Assembly: GCA_030770425.1 (NCBI GenBank)
Contig: JASJFT010000100.1
Span: forward strand, 62,001-126,000
DNA: 64,000 nucleotides
From: Darksidea phi
Taxonomy: Eukaryota > Ascomycota > Dothideomycetes > Pleosporales > Lentitheciaceae
Reading direction: 5' to 3'
The notes beneath the pieces are model-generated. The model was not told where the DNA came from and did no database searches. It saw only the letters and a list, made by a program, of their open reading frames with translations. A program made the translations under genes and the position numbers. Numbering within the stretch: position 1 is the first letter of the stretch; the number at the start of each line of letters is the position of its first letter. Positions 10,699 through 20,307 of the stretch are shown piece by piece.

Positions 10699-11312
10699 AT
10701 GCCGAAAACACCTAATCGTCGCCTCACATATCGAGAACGCGTTCAGATATAGACCCTCAGAGAAGAGGGTTATCAACAGAAAGAGATTGCGCAGAAGCTT
10801 AGGATACCTATTCCTACTATCTCACGCTACCTAAACACCCCCACGACGCCGTAAAATAGGCCCTGAAGTACTACTAGAGGACTAATAAGTAGATGGAAGA
10901 GCGCTTGGAATAGGCCCTGAAGTACTACTAGGGGACTAATAAGTAGATAGAAGAGCGCTTGGGATAGGCCCTAAAGTACTACTAGGGGACTAATAAGTAG
11001 ACGGAAGAGCGCTTGGAATAGGCCCTGGAGTACTACTAGGGGACTAATAAGTAGTAGGATCAGGCCCTAGCTATTAGGAAGGCTTAGGACTGGCTACCGA
11101 ACTTACCTAATCTGAACCCGATTAAAAACGTATAGAGACTACTTAAATATCGAATCTCGAAGTAATTCCCTTATATAGAGGAAGAGTTAAGGTAATATCT
11201 ATTAGAGGAGTAGGAAATAATTAGCTTAGATAACTATTTAAAGTATATTCGAGAGACAAGAGATCGGTACTAGGTAGTAATTCGGGCTAGGGGTGGCCAT
11301 ACGAAGTACTAA
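10699..11312 (+). pseudogene. Tc1-type transposase relic
   Basis: The N-terminus from the ATG reads MPKTPNRRLTYRERVQI, then after a TAG a helix-turn-helix-like LREEGYQQKEIAQKLRIPIP. The C-terminus in the same type of frame contains DWLPNLPNLNPIKNV, the Tc1 W..SPDLNPIEN.W block carrying the third catalytic acid in live elements. Many TAG codons sit at expected Trp positions. The catalytic middle is missing and replaced by a 54-bp repeat array. Not functional. Confidence 0.75.
10861..11054 (+). repeat. 54-bp tandem repeat inside the transposase relic
   Basis: Three full units (10861, 10915, 10969) and a 32-bp partial unit (11023) beginning CCCTGAAGTACTACTAG. The unit length is a multiple of three, so the surrounding frame continues through it (ALKYY.GTNK. 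...). Units differ by single transitions. Confidence 0.9.
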
Positions 11313-11447
11313 TAGAATGTTGTTTTGTATATAATATATACAGAAAACGGTATAGCGTGAGCACTCGGTGGCGCTCGGGAGAACCCTCGGTATCGCCCGT
11401 TCATAATACCCCCTTGTACCAACCCCTGCTAACATGTGATAGGTTAT

Positions 11448-11650
11448 GCATACGCCCGCTTGGCAATTGTTGAAGGAAGTAGGTAGTGTACGGGCAATTG
11501 TTTGGGGTCTGTGCGCACTAGCTTTATATAGGCAGCCCTCCAGGGATTTTAATCGATATCTCTTACACCAACTTTCATTAGCAATAACTTTACAACGCCC
11601 GCTTGGCAATAAGTTTACAACGCCCGCTTGGCCGTAACTTTACAACGTGA
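11448..11650 (+). repeat. short direct repeats with core CGCCCGCTTGGC
   Basis: The motif ACAACGCCCGCTTGGC followed by an AACTTTACAACG-like spacer occurs near 11594, 11618 and, in shorter form, 11450. A similar CCCGCTTGGCAA is at 30724. Probably degraded repeat termini. The rest of 11407..11828 shows no gene. Confidence 0.5.
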
Positions 11651-11828
11651 TAGAAATTCAATTATTCGCTCTAATGCAGGGGCGTAATAATTAGCGAGCG
11701 AGCCGGCTCAGCGGCAGCTCCCTTTCATATCCACGATCAGGCACCTCGGTACATGATCCCTTACTAGTGGCCTAACTCGTCGCTAACGGGGTCACATGAC
11801 CTGCAGCATCTACCTTGGCGGCGGAAGC

Positions 11829-11836
11829 TATATAAG
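11829..11836 (+). promoter_or_regulatory. TATA box
   Basis: TATATAAG lies 60 bp upstream of the ATG at 11896. Confidence 0.55.
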
Positions 11837-11895
11837 CTTCACTCCACCTACTAAATTCTTCCCATTCCGTACCCTATATTCAAAAAATCGTAATA

Positions 11896-12921
11896 ATGGC
11901 TAAACTTAGCGCATGGCTGAAGAAGCACCTAAGTTTCAAACCAGGTCCCAAAAAGCAATCCACAGACCCGCTACCGTTCCTCCCCTCGTCCCGCCGTTCT
12001 CTTACGCTAACGTCGTTCGATACACAGCCATGCCTCTTCTTCCAGCTGCCCTACGACGTCCGAAGTATCATTTTGTTCATGGCCTTTGGTGGTCGTATCC
12101 TCCACGTGGACATCGTGCGCCGAGAGGAAGCCTGGCAATGGAGAGGCGCCGTCTGCGGCCGTTCCGGGCTGCCACCTATGCGGTACTACCGTGGCCTGTG
12201 GAACGACTCCTGCCTGCAGTTCGTGGGCAAAGGGAAGTTTCGGAAAGAGTACATCGTCGGCGTCTTGGGGTTCCTGTTGTCGTGCCGGCAGGCGTACAAT
12301 GAAGGCATTGATGTCCTATACTCTACCAACTATATCCACATCCAGAGCGAGCCCCTACTCCTTCATCTCCCCCAGCTTATCTCACCGAACCGGCTCGCGT
12401 CCATAACGTCCCTCGAGATAGTCATCGCGGCGCATTATATCAAGCACGAGAATAGTAGACCAACTTTCAACCTAGACCATTTAAAGCCTATCCTCGACAA
12501 GATTTCCACGCACTGCAACCGCCTTCGCAGCCTCTACCTATCTCTCACGGTCGCCAGCCGCGTCCACGAGATGATTGAAGGCCCGGCGCTGCCCTTGGTC
12601 GACGCTTTCTACCGTTCCATACAGTTGCGCAGAATGGGGGTCGAGCTACCTTCCCGAAGCTACTGGTCCAGAAATTTTAAGCACACGCCCATGGACTACC
12701 ATCCGCGCGAAACGCCGGCTAAGGGTCCGTTAAAACACTCTCTGTGGAGGTCCTTGGATGGCGAGGAGCCTAGGGTGCAGAGCAGGGTCATCGAGCGGTA
12801 TCCGTACCCGCCGTTGAGACTACCGGTACTTGACGGAAACGAGAGCGTCGAGAGCGCGGGGTACTGGCTTATCGAGGGCGACGAGGGGCCGATAAACCTG
12901 AACCGGGCGGTATGCTTTTAG
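11896..12921 (+). CDS. DUF7730-like protein
   Basis: A single-exon ORF of 341 residues with a TATA box 60 bp upstream. A basic N-terminus precedes FFQLPYDVRSIILFMAFGGRILHVDI (about 48-73), the LP.dVR..I...GGR.LH core of DUF7730-type fungal proteins, with LLSCRQAYNEGIDVLYSTN (about 128-146) as the second conserved block. These resemble an F-box-like start followed by a helical repeat; the molecular role is unknown. A second protein of this type is encoded at 20308. Confidence 0.8.
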   Translation: MAKLSAWLKKHLSFKPGPKKQSTDPLPFLPSSRRSLTLTSFDTQPCLFFQLPYDVRSIILFMAFGGRILHVDIVRREEAWQWRGAVCGRSGLPPMRYYRGLWNDSCLQFVGKGKFRKEYIVGVLGFLLSCRQAYNEGIDVLYSTNYIHIQSEPLLLHLPQLISPNRLASITSLEIVIAAHYIKHENSRPTFNLDHLKPILDKISTHCNRLRSLYLSLTVASRVHEMIEGPALPLVDAFYRSIQLRRMGVELPSRSYWSRNFKHTPMDYHPRETPAKGPLKHSLWRSLDGEEPRVQSRVIERYPYPPLRLPVLDGNESVESAGYWLIEGDEGPINLNRAVCF

Positions 12922-13000
12922 ATACCTATATCGGGAAAAGTCCGGAGGCATTATCGCATGAGTGGCAGGCGTCGCACGGGCATCGCATGCCAGTGGCAGG

Positions 13001-13471
13001 TCAGAACGTTTGGCGAACGCGGCGCAGGTTCGGTGCAGGTTTGGGATAATTCGAATAACCCGATCCGGCTGTGGAGTCCGCACTCTTGGAACGAATTATA
13101 CGATAAGCGGCGATGATGATGGGAAGAACTTGCAGACAAAGCTCTGAACGTTGGCGGCGCAATTCTTGGATTTGGCGTATCATTCGACGATATTGGTCTT
13201 TCAACCCCACAGGGACTTCATCAAGCACCTGTGGTATCTCCCAGCTCATCGCCTCCTTGAGCTCCGTGATCACGAGAGACACCCAGAGAAACGTGCCATT
13301 GGCTTTGCTTCGCATTTTCTCTCTGACTGAATCTCGGAGGAGTTGGTCATGTTGAATTTCTGTTAACTCCGAGAGATAATGGCCGATGTACGCATCAACG
13401 GTACGGGATACTTGTACGGCGTTTTCTTTGAGCTCAAGGCTGAGCCTGGTTTTGGAATTTTCAAGCTATAG
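13001..13471 (-). pseudogene. NACHT/STAND-protein relic
   Basis: The minus strand reads ELKENAVQVSRTVDAYIGHY, then GTFLWVSLVITELKEAMSWE, VLDEVPVGLKDQYRRMIRQI and QVLPIIIAAYRIIRSKSADS. This is the segment following the P-loop in fungal NACHT proteins (GTFLWV..v...L ... lp.gL...Y..m...I). The Walker region, N-terminal effector and C-terminal repeats are absent, and the upstream side runs into AT-rich repeat DNA at about 13472. Best read as a fragment of a non-self-recognition receptor gene. Confidence 0.7.
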
Positions 13472-13946
13472 TCGCTACTTAATATAGGCCTCGTTGCGGC
13501 TAGAGACGATCCACTTAATACGGGAAGAAATCGCTAACTTCCACACAATGAAGTCTAGGATTGTAGAATATTTATAAATATTTCGTACAAGGAAACCCAT
13601 ATATTTATATCCTCGAAGACCGCTTTACCTACGTAATCGTACTTCTTTTAAATATTTCAGATAAGTGAAGGCCGCTAACCGATAAGTATAGTAGACCTCG
13701 TAGTACAGCCGTTACGCTATTAATTCGCGAGTCCGCAGCCTGGTAGAAGAAGAATAATAGAAGACTTATCTCAGCCGTTGACTTGACACTAGCTATTTAT
13801 ATAGAGAGAGTTCCTAGTATAGACTACCTAGGGACTACCCTTAATTAAGCGTTTCCCTATTTCCTTAGTTTTACCGTATTAACCGTGACTTTTAGAGAAT
13901 CTCCTTATCGAACGGAGTCCTGAAGCGTTCTGTTACACAGACAGCC
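13472..13946 (+). repeat. AT-rich RIP-like DNA ending in a copy of the solo-LTR family (R4)
   Basis: Positions 13790..13946 align with 19975..20132 of the solo LTR, from TATATAGAG.GAGT to AGCCGTGACA, with mostly C-to-T and G-to-A differences. The stretch 13472..13789 is AT-rich and unassigned, possibly decayed interior of the same element. No gene seen. Confidence 0.65.
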
Positions 13947-14007
13947 GTGACAAAATATATTATACCGAGCTATGAACAGTTGGTTGTATGCAAAAGAAGC
14001 AATTGCC

Positions 14008-14917
14008 TCAGATTCCATCTTCCTCGTCACTGCTCTCTGCCCACAGATACCGCGCCTCATACTTCATCTCCTCTTCAGAAAGTGAAGGTTGCTGCTGCCA
14101 TGGCCTACCAAGACAGTACTGCTTCACCGCATCTTTCCCATGATCCCACAGCAAATGGAAGCCTGCATAGCCTTCACTTCTCGTCTCCGAACGCACCAGC
14201 CATGGATACTCGTCGCAATACCAGCTATCCTTTCGCTTGACATAATTGTCGATGGTTTCCTGTAGTGCAGAACCTAGTTGTCCGCGCCGACCTTCGCGCC
14301 CATAGAACTGAAAACGTGGAAAATCTCGTTGCATTCGCGGTCCAGGAAGGTCCTCGCCGATAGGCAATGGTATCCAGCACATCTCGCGGAGAAGATATAC
14401 TTGCTTCATTGAGAGTGAGGCAATATTTGGTTGCCATTGTTGTTCGTCCAATCGTATAAGGTTCCAAAGTTGGTAATACGTGCGGATGAAACGGCGGCGT
14501 TCGGTTTTTGTCAGTTGCTTTGGTCTCCCATCAGGATAGACGTTCCGGAAGGTCCAAGCTAAAAATGGTCAGTCTAGTACTCTCAGTTAATTCTCGGTAC
14601 TTACCCGAGACGTTTTTTACGACTTTGTCATTGAACTGATCCATAATAGATCCTACAAAGTTTGCACGATGCATAATGCTTAAAGCGTCGTTGGGTGCGA
14701 TCACAGCGTTTCCCGATATCGCAAACTGAAGCGTGCGGGCATGTTTCTCGCCTTTGACGCTTCTCGGGGAGACTTGGCGGTAAATGAGGTCTGTATGCTC
14801 GATCCAGATGGCTCTCAGCCAGCGCGACGTTGCCGATAGAGAAAGAACATCTTCGAGAGAGTCCAGCGCGCAGAAGACCTTGAGGCCGAGCTCTGTAGGG
14901 AGTGATTCTTGGTTCAT
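14008..14917 (-). CDS. F-box-like protein
   Basis: Exons 14605..14917 and 14008..14558 around a 46-bp intron (GTAAGT...TTTAG, phase 1) give 287 residues. The N-terminus SLPTELGLKVFCALDSLEDVL followed by LSLSATSRWLRAIW matches an F-box (LP.El...I...L....l..l..vs+..R.l). F-box proteins recruit substrates to SCF ubiquitin ligases through Skp1; that is family knowledge. The rest is helical, ends acidic (ESSDEEDGI) and shows no recognisable repeat. A typical single-copy fungal F-box protein without known substrate. Confidence 0.72.
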
Positions 14918-15199
14918 TGTTCAAACGTGTTGCGTTCTGGTCTTTTGCAGCGGCTCGAAATGGCAATCGATTCCCCGAGTTTCGTAAAATCGAGTGGCGA
15001 GGATGTGTGCGAGATATTTCGCCCCTAGAGATAATTTCCGCTACGTGGCATTAGGGGCCAACCTTACGGTTTCTAAGTGGCTGTTGGGGGTTAGCGGCTA
15101 CACTCGCATAAGCAAGGGTTTTTTAGCAAGTCATGTGTTGATATCCGGGCTTTTACGATGTTTCATGCGAGCGGTTGGTAATTTGGGGGCTGAAATAAG

Positions 15200-15500
15200 C
15201 AAGACGCCCCAAGCTCCAACAAGCGCTTCTTGGAAATACATCCGAATGCTTAATTGCGGCGTCGGTGTTTTAGCTTTGGTTGTTGGTCTGACAGGCGCCT
15301 TCCCTTGAGAACGCCGCACTAGACAGGGCGACCTAAGCTCCAGCAAGAACTCCATGGAAGACATCCGAATGCTTCATTGCGGCGTCGGTGTTTTAGTTTG
15401 GTTGTTGGTCTGACAGGCGCCTTCCCTTGAGAACGCCCCGCACTAAACAAGGCGCCCTAAGCGCCAACAAGCACTTCTTGAAAGGGCGCCTGAAGGCTTA
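15200..15500 (+). repeat. 123-bp tandem repeat, about 2.4 copies
   Basis: The landmark ACATCCGAATGCTT occurs at 15238 and 15361, and TCTGACAGGCGCCTTCCCTTGA repeats with the same spacing. A third partial unit ends near 15500. The units differ at several positions. Confidence 0.85.
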
Positions 15501-15519
15501 GCTGACACGTTGAACAGAT

Positions 15520-15603
15520 CCCGCTACGCCGTATTATAGCGACTGTTCCCGCTACGCCGTATTATAGCGACTGTTCCCGCTACGCCGTATTATAGTGACT
15601 GTT
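15520..15603 (+). repeat. 28-bp tandem repeat, 3 copies
   Basis: Three contiguous units CCCGCTACGCCGTATTATAG plus CGACTGTT. The third differs by one C-to-T. They are head to tail without spacers. Confidence 0.92.
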
Positions 15604-16083
15604 CCCATTACGATTACGATCAATCCCCTAAGTGGCAATGTTAGAGGCGCAGCAGGCAAAAAGAACCCGGGAGGCAAAAGCTCTCCTACTGACGACCGAT
15701 ATGAAACAATGTTTTTTGGAGCACCGCCGCATGTCTAGGGACGATCGGTGCCTATTGCTGGTCCATGAGTCCGGCGTATCGCTTTTCGCCCGACTCGTTC
15801 TCCGAAAGGTTGTTGTAGGGAGCATTTCAGGTCAGTGACGTGACGATTTCGCCCTACGCTGAGCTGAACCCACGGAACAAGTCTACAAGGTTGGAAAGGT
15901 ACCCTTTCATAGGATCATCTCACGGTTCCTGTGGGTCACGGTGTCTCATTTTTTCTCGTCTCCACGATGAATGTGTCTAATTTTAGCAGTAGCTTGGATT
16001 TTAAATTATCAAGGTGTGATAAAGATAGAAGTGAAGAGCTGTTGCTGCCTTGACTATGTCCGAGTCTGTTTTACGGCGTCGTG
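15604..16083. other. intergenic, no supported gene
   Basis: A 68-codon ORF at 15632..15838 has no recognisable domain and may be repeat-derived. Nothing else seen before the TATA box of the next gene. Confidence 0.4.
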
Positions 16084-16092
16084 TATATAAAA
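16084..16092 (+). promoter_or_regulatory. TATA box
   Basis: TATATAAAA lies 82 bp upstream of the ATG of the large secreted protein. Confidence 0.6.
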
Positions 16093-16173
16093 GGTAGACT
16101 GGCACTCTTCAGAGCCGTCACAGAAAGACATCTCAGCACTCTCCACCATCAAACTTCCCTGTTCCTAAACACG

Positions 16174-18859
16174 ATGCGTTCACAACCGTCTCTCTATCGG
16201 CTTCTGCCACTCTCTCTTCTGCTTCTGCACTCTCTACCAGGGAGCACTGGGCCCGTCGAACTCGCAGTGCGCGGAGCCTGCTGCCCCGGGGGCACCGTCG
16301 ATGATGGTGGGAATTGCGCAAACAATCCGAGTGACGTCGCTGATCAAGCTACCGACGATGGTAGTCCTGGTATCGGCTTCGAGTTTGAATGCGGCCAAAT
16401 CGAGCTGAAACCTGAGAAAGATGGTTGCACGGATGAGCAAATTGAAAAGGCGAAGGGTCACGTCCTTGGTGGGCGTACTGGCACCAATTGGGAACTGACA
16501 GCCGATACTACTATTGATACACTTGTTGATGCGGAGTACATATTGAACGGCAAGACAATCAAACTCGGCTCTGGGGATCTTCAAAAGGCAGCCGAAGACG
16601 CGGCCAAAGATCTTGTAAGTTGCTTTCTCCAAATCGAGGAATCGCCTTCTAATATTGATATAGACGGCTTGGAACCCCTACGCAGGGATGAACCCAAACT
16701 CCTTCGAGATCGATCAAAATGAATGCAATAACTGGAAAGTCACGGGGCCAGCGAACTCAGGGGACGCAGCAGAATGCACATTTTCATCTCAAGCCACGGC
16801 CCCTATGCCCCTTGAAGCTATTCAAGATCTATTTGGAAAAGCTATAAGGGGGGAACCATCCAAGTTGATTCCTGGCAGAACACCCGCAGACACGGTCTAT
16901 GTAACCAAAGATTTCTTCCAAGCGTCCCCGCCACCGGGAGGACTTGCACCAGATTCACTCAAAGATGAAATCTTAGGATTCTTCTCGATGGTGGTGTCCT
17001 ACGCAAAGGCGTCCAAGAAGGAAATCGACCTACCTAACGGCAGTATCAAGGATGTGACCACGCTCATGCCACGTAACGACTTCAGCTCGATCTACAAGCT
17101 TCTGAAGGATTCGGGAGCCATGCCCAGTATCCAAGGCTCACTGTGGGATTTGATCAATACTATTTCTTGCTATAAGAACGAAGGCTCTAATGTAGTGTAA
17201 GTTTCATATTCTTTACATTGATTACTTCATGCTGACCTTTTCAGCTTTGATACTAATTTCTGCGATGGGGATGCGAAAAATCCAAAACCAAAAGACGGAA
17301 AATTAGAAGGCATGACATATGAGCGAGGAGACGATAAGTGCACAATGAAAGAATGGATAGAAGCCATCGAGGCGGGCACGACTCCAGATCCGATTTCGCG
17401 AGTAGATCAAAAGGCCGATGGATCGGTAGGTCGTTTAGGCGGCAAATTTGAGAAGGTCCTGAACACGGATCGCCTGGTTCCGATCTTTGAATTTCGACGA
17501 CTCAAAGGTTCGCAACCATCAGGTTTCGGATCCAGGGTCAAGGAAGTGGAGGACGCTATTGTGGCCTACCATGGACAATTTGCGAATGCGCACCGACTGC
17601 TCCGGAAGAAGCGAAACGCAAATTACTCCCACATCAAGCGGGATGTGCCTAATACAGGTGCATGTGCTGCCCCAACACCTACGACAGCACAGGGTACAGA
17701 TGCGCCACCGCCAACCACCCCAGCGCCAAGCATGCCATCTTGCTATTTACAGAACCAGGATCCCGACCAAGGCATCACCGAAAGGGGATGCGTCTGTGGC
17801 TCGACGACACTCCCCCTGTTGACACTCTCCGACGCTACCTACGTGTCCCAATCCTGCTCCTACACAGCGATGCCAACCACAAGCGTTGCCAATCCCATCA
17901 CCATCGAGTCTCAGACCTTCACTGACAACTGTTACCTATGTACCTTAGTCGGTGGTATCGCAGACACACCCTCATGCGCCACAACTCCAGTCTCAGGATG
18001 CACACCCACCACTCCCCCCGCCCCAACCGCTACCGTCTTTATTTCAAACAACTCGGTCCCAATCGGAGATGAGAACAACAAAAATGGCGGTGCTGATCTC
18101 CGTAACAGCCTCTTCCAGCAACTGCAGAAGCTCTGTCCCGGTGACGCAAACGTATGCGACTCCAAGACCCCTGCGGAATTCGATCACGTGAAGACAGTAG
18201 TCGGCGACGAGCCCGGCGAAGAGACTTTGAAGTTCATCATCCAGGACAGCCACTATGATAGCGGACAGGAGCGCGACCAGATGATTGCGGCAGCCGTCGC
18301 CTCGTGGCAGCAAGCTGTAGCGAAGTCGTGCAAGGAGGTTGATTATGAGGATTACGAAGATCCTACGGCATCTGGTTGTGGGACTGGAAATGTGAAACGG
18401 GCATTGATGACCCCTGAGGAGCGGAGGAATACGCGCAGGGCTCCGGTACCGATTTGTGATAATTGCAGTCCCCCTCCGCCGCCAGAGTGTCATTATACGG
18501 CGACGATCTGTGCCGGGCCTGATCATATCAGTGAGTTTACTCGCCTTTGCAATACTTAATCCTTTCTAACTTGGCCTGCAGATCCCATCCTTGGTAATGC
18601 ACGCAACGGCCCATACGCCAACCATATGAACATTCAACTCCAGTTCGAGATGGGTCATGGTAGCTCGGCCTTCGATGAATTCGTCTGTGAATTGGTTGTC
18701 GATGGTCTTACGGCGCTGGCTATGGCAGTTGCTCCGGAACTTGCTGGTGCTGAGATCTGGGAAGACATTGAGCTGCAGGCGATGTGTGCGGAATTGGCAG
18801 AGCAGATTGGGTCGCGCGACGCCAATATCACTGAGAATGCTTTGCTAATTGGTGCCTAG
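16174..18859 (+). CDS. large secreted Cys-rich protein of unknown function
   Basis: Four exons: 16174..16614, 16664..17196, 17245..18530 and 18582..18859. All introns are GT-AG and phases 0, 2 and 1 match, giving 845 residues. A signal peptide is clear (LLPLSLLLLHSLPG). The first half carries WELTADTTIDTLVDAEYILNG followed by TIKLGSGD and a later WNPYAGMNPNSFEI, a block I associate with uncharacterised secreted ascomycete proteins but cannot name. The middle is Pro/Thr-rich with many Cys. Dibasic sites (SHIKRDVP, NVKRALMTPEERR) suggest Kex2 processing. The last quarter is acidic and helical. Function unknown; cell-wall or host-interaction roles are only guesses. Confidence 0.75.
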
Positions 18860-19207
18860 TAGTGAGGGCCAGAGTTGGTTTATCTTTCCTTTGTTTCGTG
18901 ACATCTGTGTTTCTGGAGTTTGGATAGACTTTTGATTTGCACTTATATAGCGTTCATATAAATTACATGTCAAGCATGAGCTGCACCTTTCTTGATGCAT
19001 CAAACATTCCAACGTTCTCGGATTTTCGCCTGCGAATCGTACCTGGAATGCCTCTAAATTGGTCAGTCAATCACCAACCTTTAAGTTCTTCCATCCCACA
19101 TCTCCTAGCACCTTACACGTCTACATCCATGTCTCCCGTTGATATTCTGACAGTCCAAGAACCATTGAAAGGATCTAAAAGGGTTCGAACGTAGAACCTT
19201 AGATACT

Positions 19208-19376
19208 ATTTGGTTTGGATTTGCATAGTAGGAGTTTGTTTGTAAGGTCCGCACGAAATACAGTAGAAGTTTATACATAGTAGAGGTACTGTGCCTACAC
19301 CTTATATACGATAATAGAGCTATAGAGCTATATACAGTACGACGAGATAATGCGTCGAACATTGAGGCGATGAGTA
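19208..19376 (+). repeat. repeat family R1, copy 3
   Basis: From TTTGGTTTGGATTTGCATAG to TCGAACATTGAGGCG, with A/T-shifted differences from the 9855 copy. It is followed after about 70 bp by an inverted R2 copy. Confidence 0.78.
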
Positions 19377-19446
19377 ATAACATGTACTACCGAACTACAG
19401 AGCCTAGTTGGGAGACCAACAGTGGTAGCGATAAGTTAATACACCT

Positions 19447-19546
19447 ATAATGTGATTAGAAGCACGAAAAACACGGCCAGCCCAGGAGCCAACGCAACGT
19501 CACGCCGGGTAGTAGCCCAAGCTCCTGGGGGCGGGGGACCTCAGAT
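19447..19546 (-). repeat. repeat family R2, copy 2 (inverted)
   Basis: Reverse complement of the 4025..4118 block, including AGGAGCTTGGGCTACTACCC on the minus strand. Confidence 0.78.
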
Positions 19547-19908
19547 ACTATATCTTATTTATACAGTGGTAAGGTTATGTAGCTTCCGAGCTTGGAAGAC
19601 CAACTAGGGGACGAATCCGCAGCGTAAGATGGCTCATAAAATTCTCAGAAGAAGACTAAAAGTCCACAAAGGAACCAGAAAATGCTATTTGAACCCATGA
19701 ATACGCAGGCAATGGCGAATAAACCAATCATTGTTGTCGCCTAAGGCTTACGTCACGGCATGCCTGCAAAGGCAACGGCCCGAGCCTCATGGAAAACTCG
19801 TACTATAAAATTTCAATGAAAATGGCTAATACGTGTAGCTTTAATGATGTTTATTATTTAATACTATTAAAATGGCCTTTTCTCGGTGTGTCAAGTATCG
19901 AGAGATTG

Positions 19909-20132
19909 TGTCACGTGTAGCGCAGTATAAGAAGTTGAGTGCTCTGATTTCTATATAAGCTGAGTACCAGGCTATATATACAGAGGGAGTCTCCAGCACA
20001 GGCCATCTATGGACTAAGCTCCATCGGACGCTTGCCCAATTTCTCAATATCCCCATGCTAAGCGTTGCGCTCAGGGAAACTCCTCATCAAACGGAGCCCC
20101 GACGCGTTCTATATGCAGACAGAGCCGTGACA
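19909..20132 (+). mobile_element. solo LTR with target duplication (family R4)
   Basis: A 224-bp sequence that starts TGTCACG and ends CGTGACA, a perfect 7-bp terminal inverted repeat of TG...CA type. It is flanked by the 5-bp duplication GATTG at 19904..19908 and 20133..20137. There is no interior or second LTR, so it is the product of LTR-LTR recombination. A TATATA run near 19973 could be its promoter. A decayed relative lies at 13790..13946. Confidence 0.88.
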
Positions 20133-20164
20133 GATTGCTTATTTTCCTGGAGTCCAAATAGACT

Positions 20165-20285
20165 TCTAAATCCAGTTTCGACCTCTATTTTTGTCGGTTT
20201 TTGTCGGCCGGATGGATGCCCCTCAGTGCGAGCCCAATTCCAGCGCCGAAACGCCGAACAATTCCTATTATCTTCCGTATATCCG
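20165..20285 (+). repeat. repeat family R3, copy 2
   Basis: Matches 9758..9853 from CAGTTTCGACCTCTAT to TCTTCCGTAT with a small insertion. It ends about 20 bp from the stop codon of the minus-strand gene at 20308. Confidence 0.75.
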
Positions 20286-20307
20286 CAATTCCCGCTGTGT
20301 TGTATCA

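Larger units (their letters stand above)
10579..11406 (+). mobile_element. decayed Tc1/mariner-type DNA transposon
   Basis: Imperfect terminal inverted repeats share TGAACGGGCGATACCG at the left end (about 10579..10597) and its complement at the right end (about 11388..11404). Between them lies a broken transposase with a Tc1-type C-terminal signature. Length is about 830 bp, half that of a full element. The TA target duplication is not clear, probably mutated. Confidence 0.75.

Noticed and set aside
15520..15603. Three direct 28-bp repeats as a CRISPR array
   Set aside because: The units are contiguous with no spacers, and the genome is eukaryotic.
19170..19210. GGGTTCGAAC as a tRNA T-arm
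   Set aside because: The flanking bases do not pair into acceptor, D or anticodon arms on either strand.
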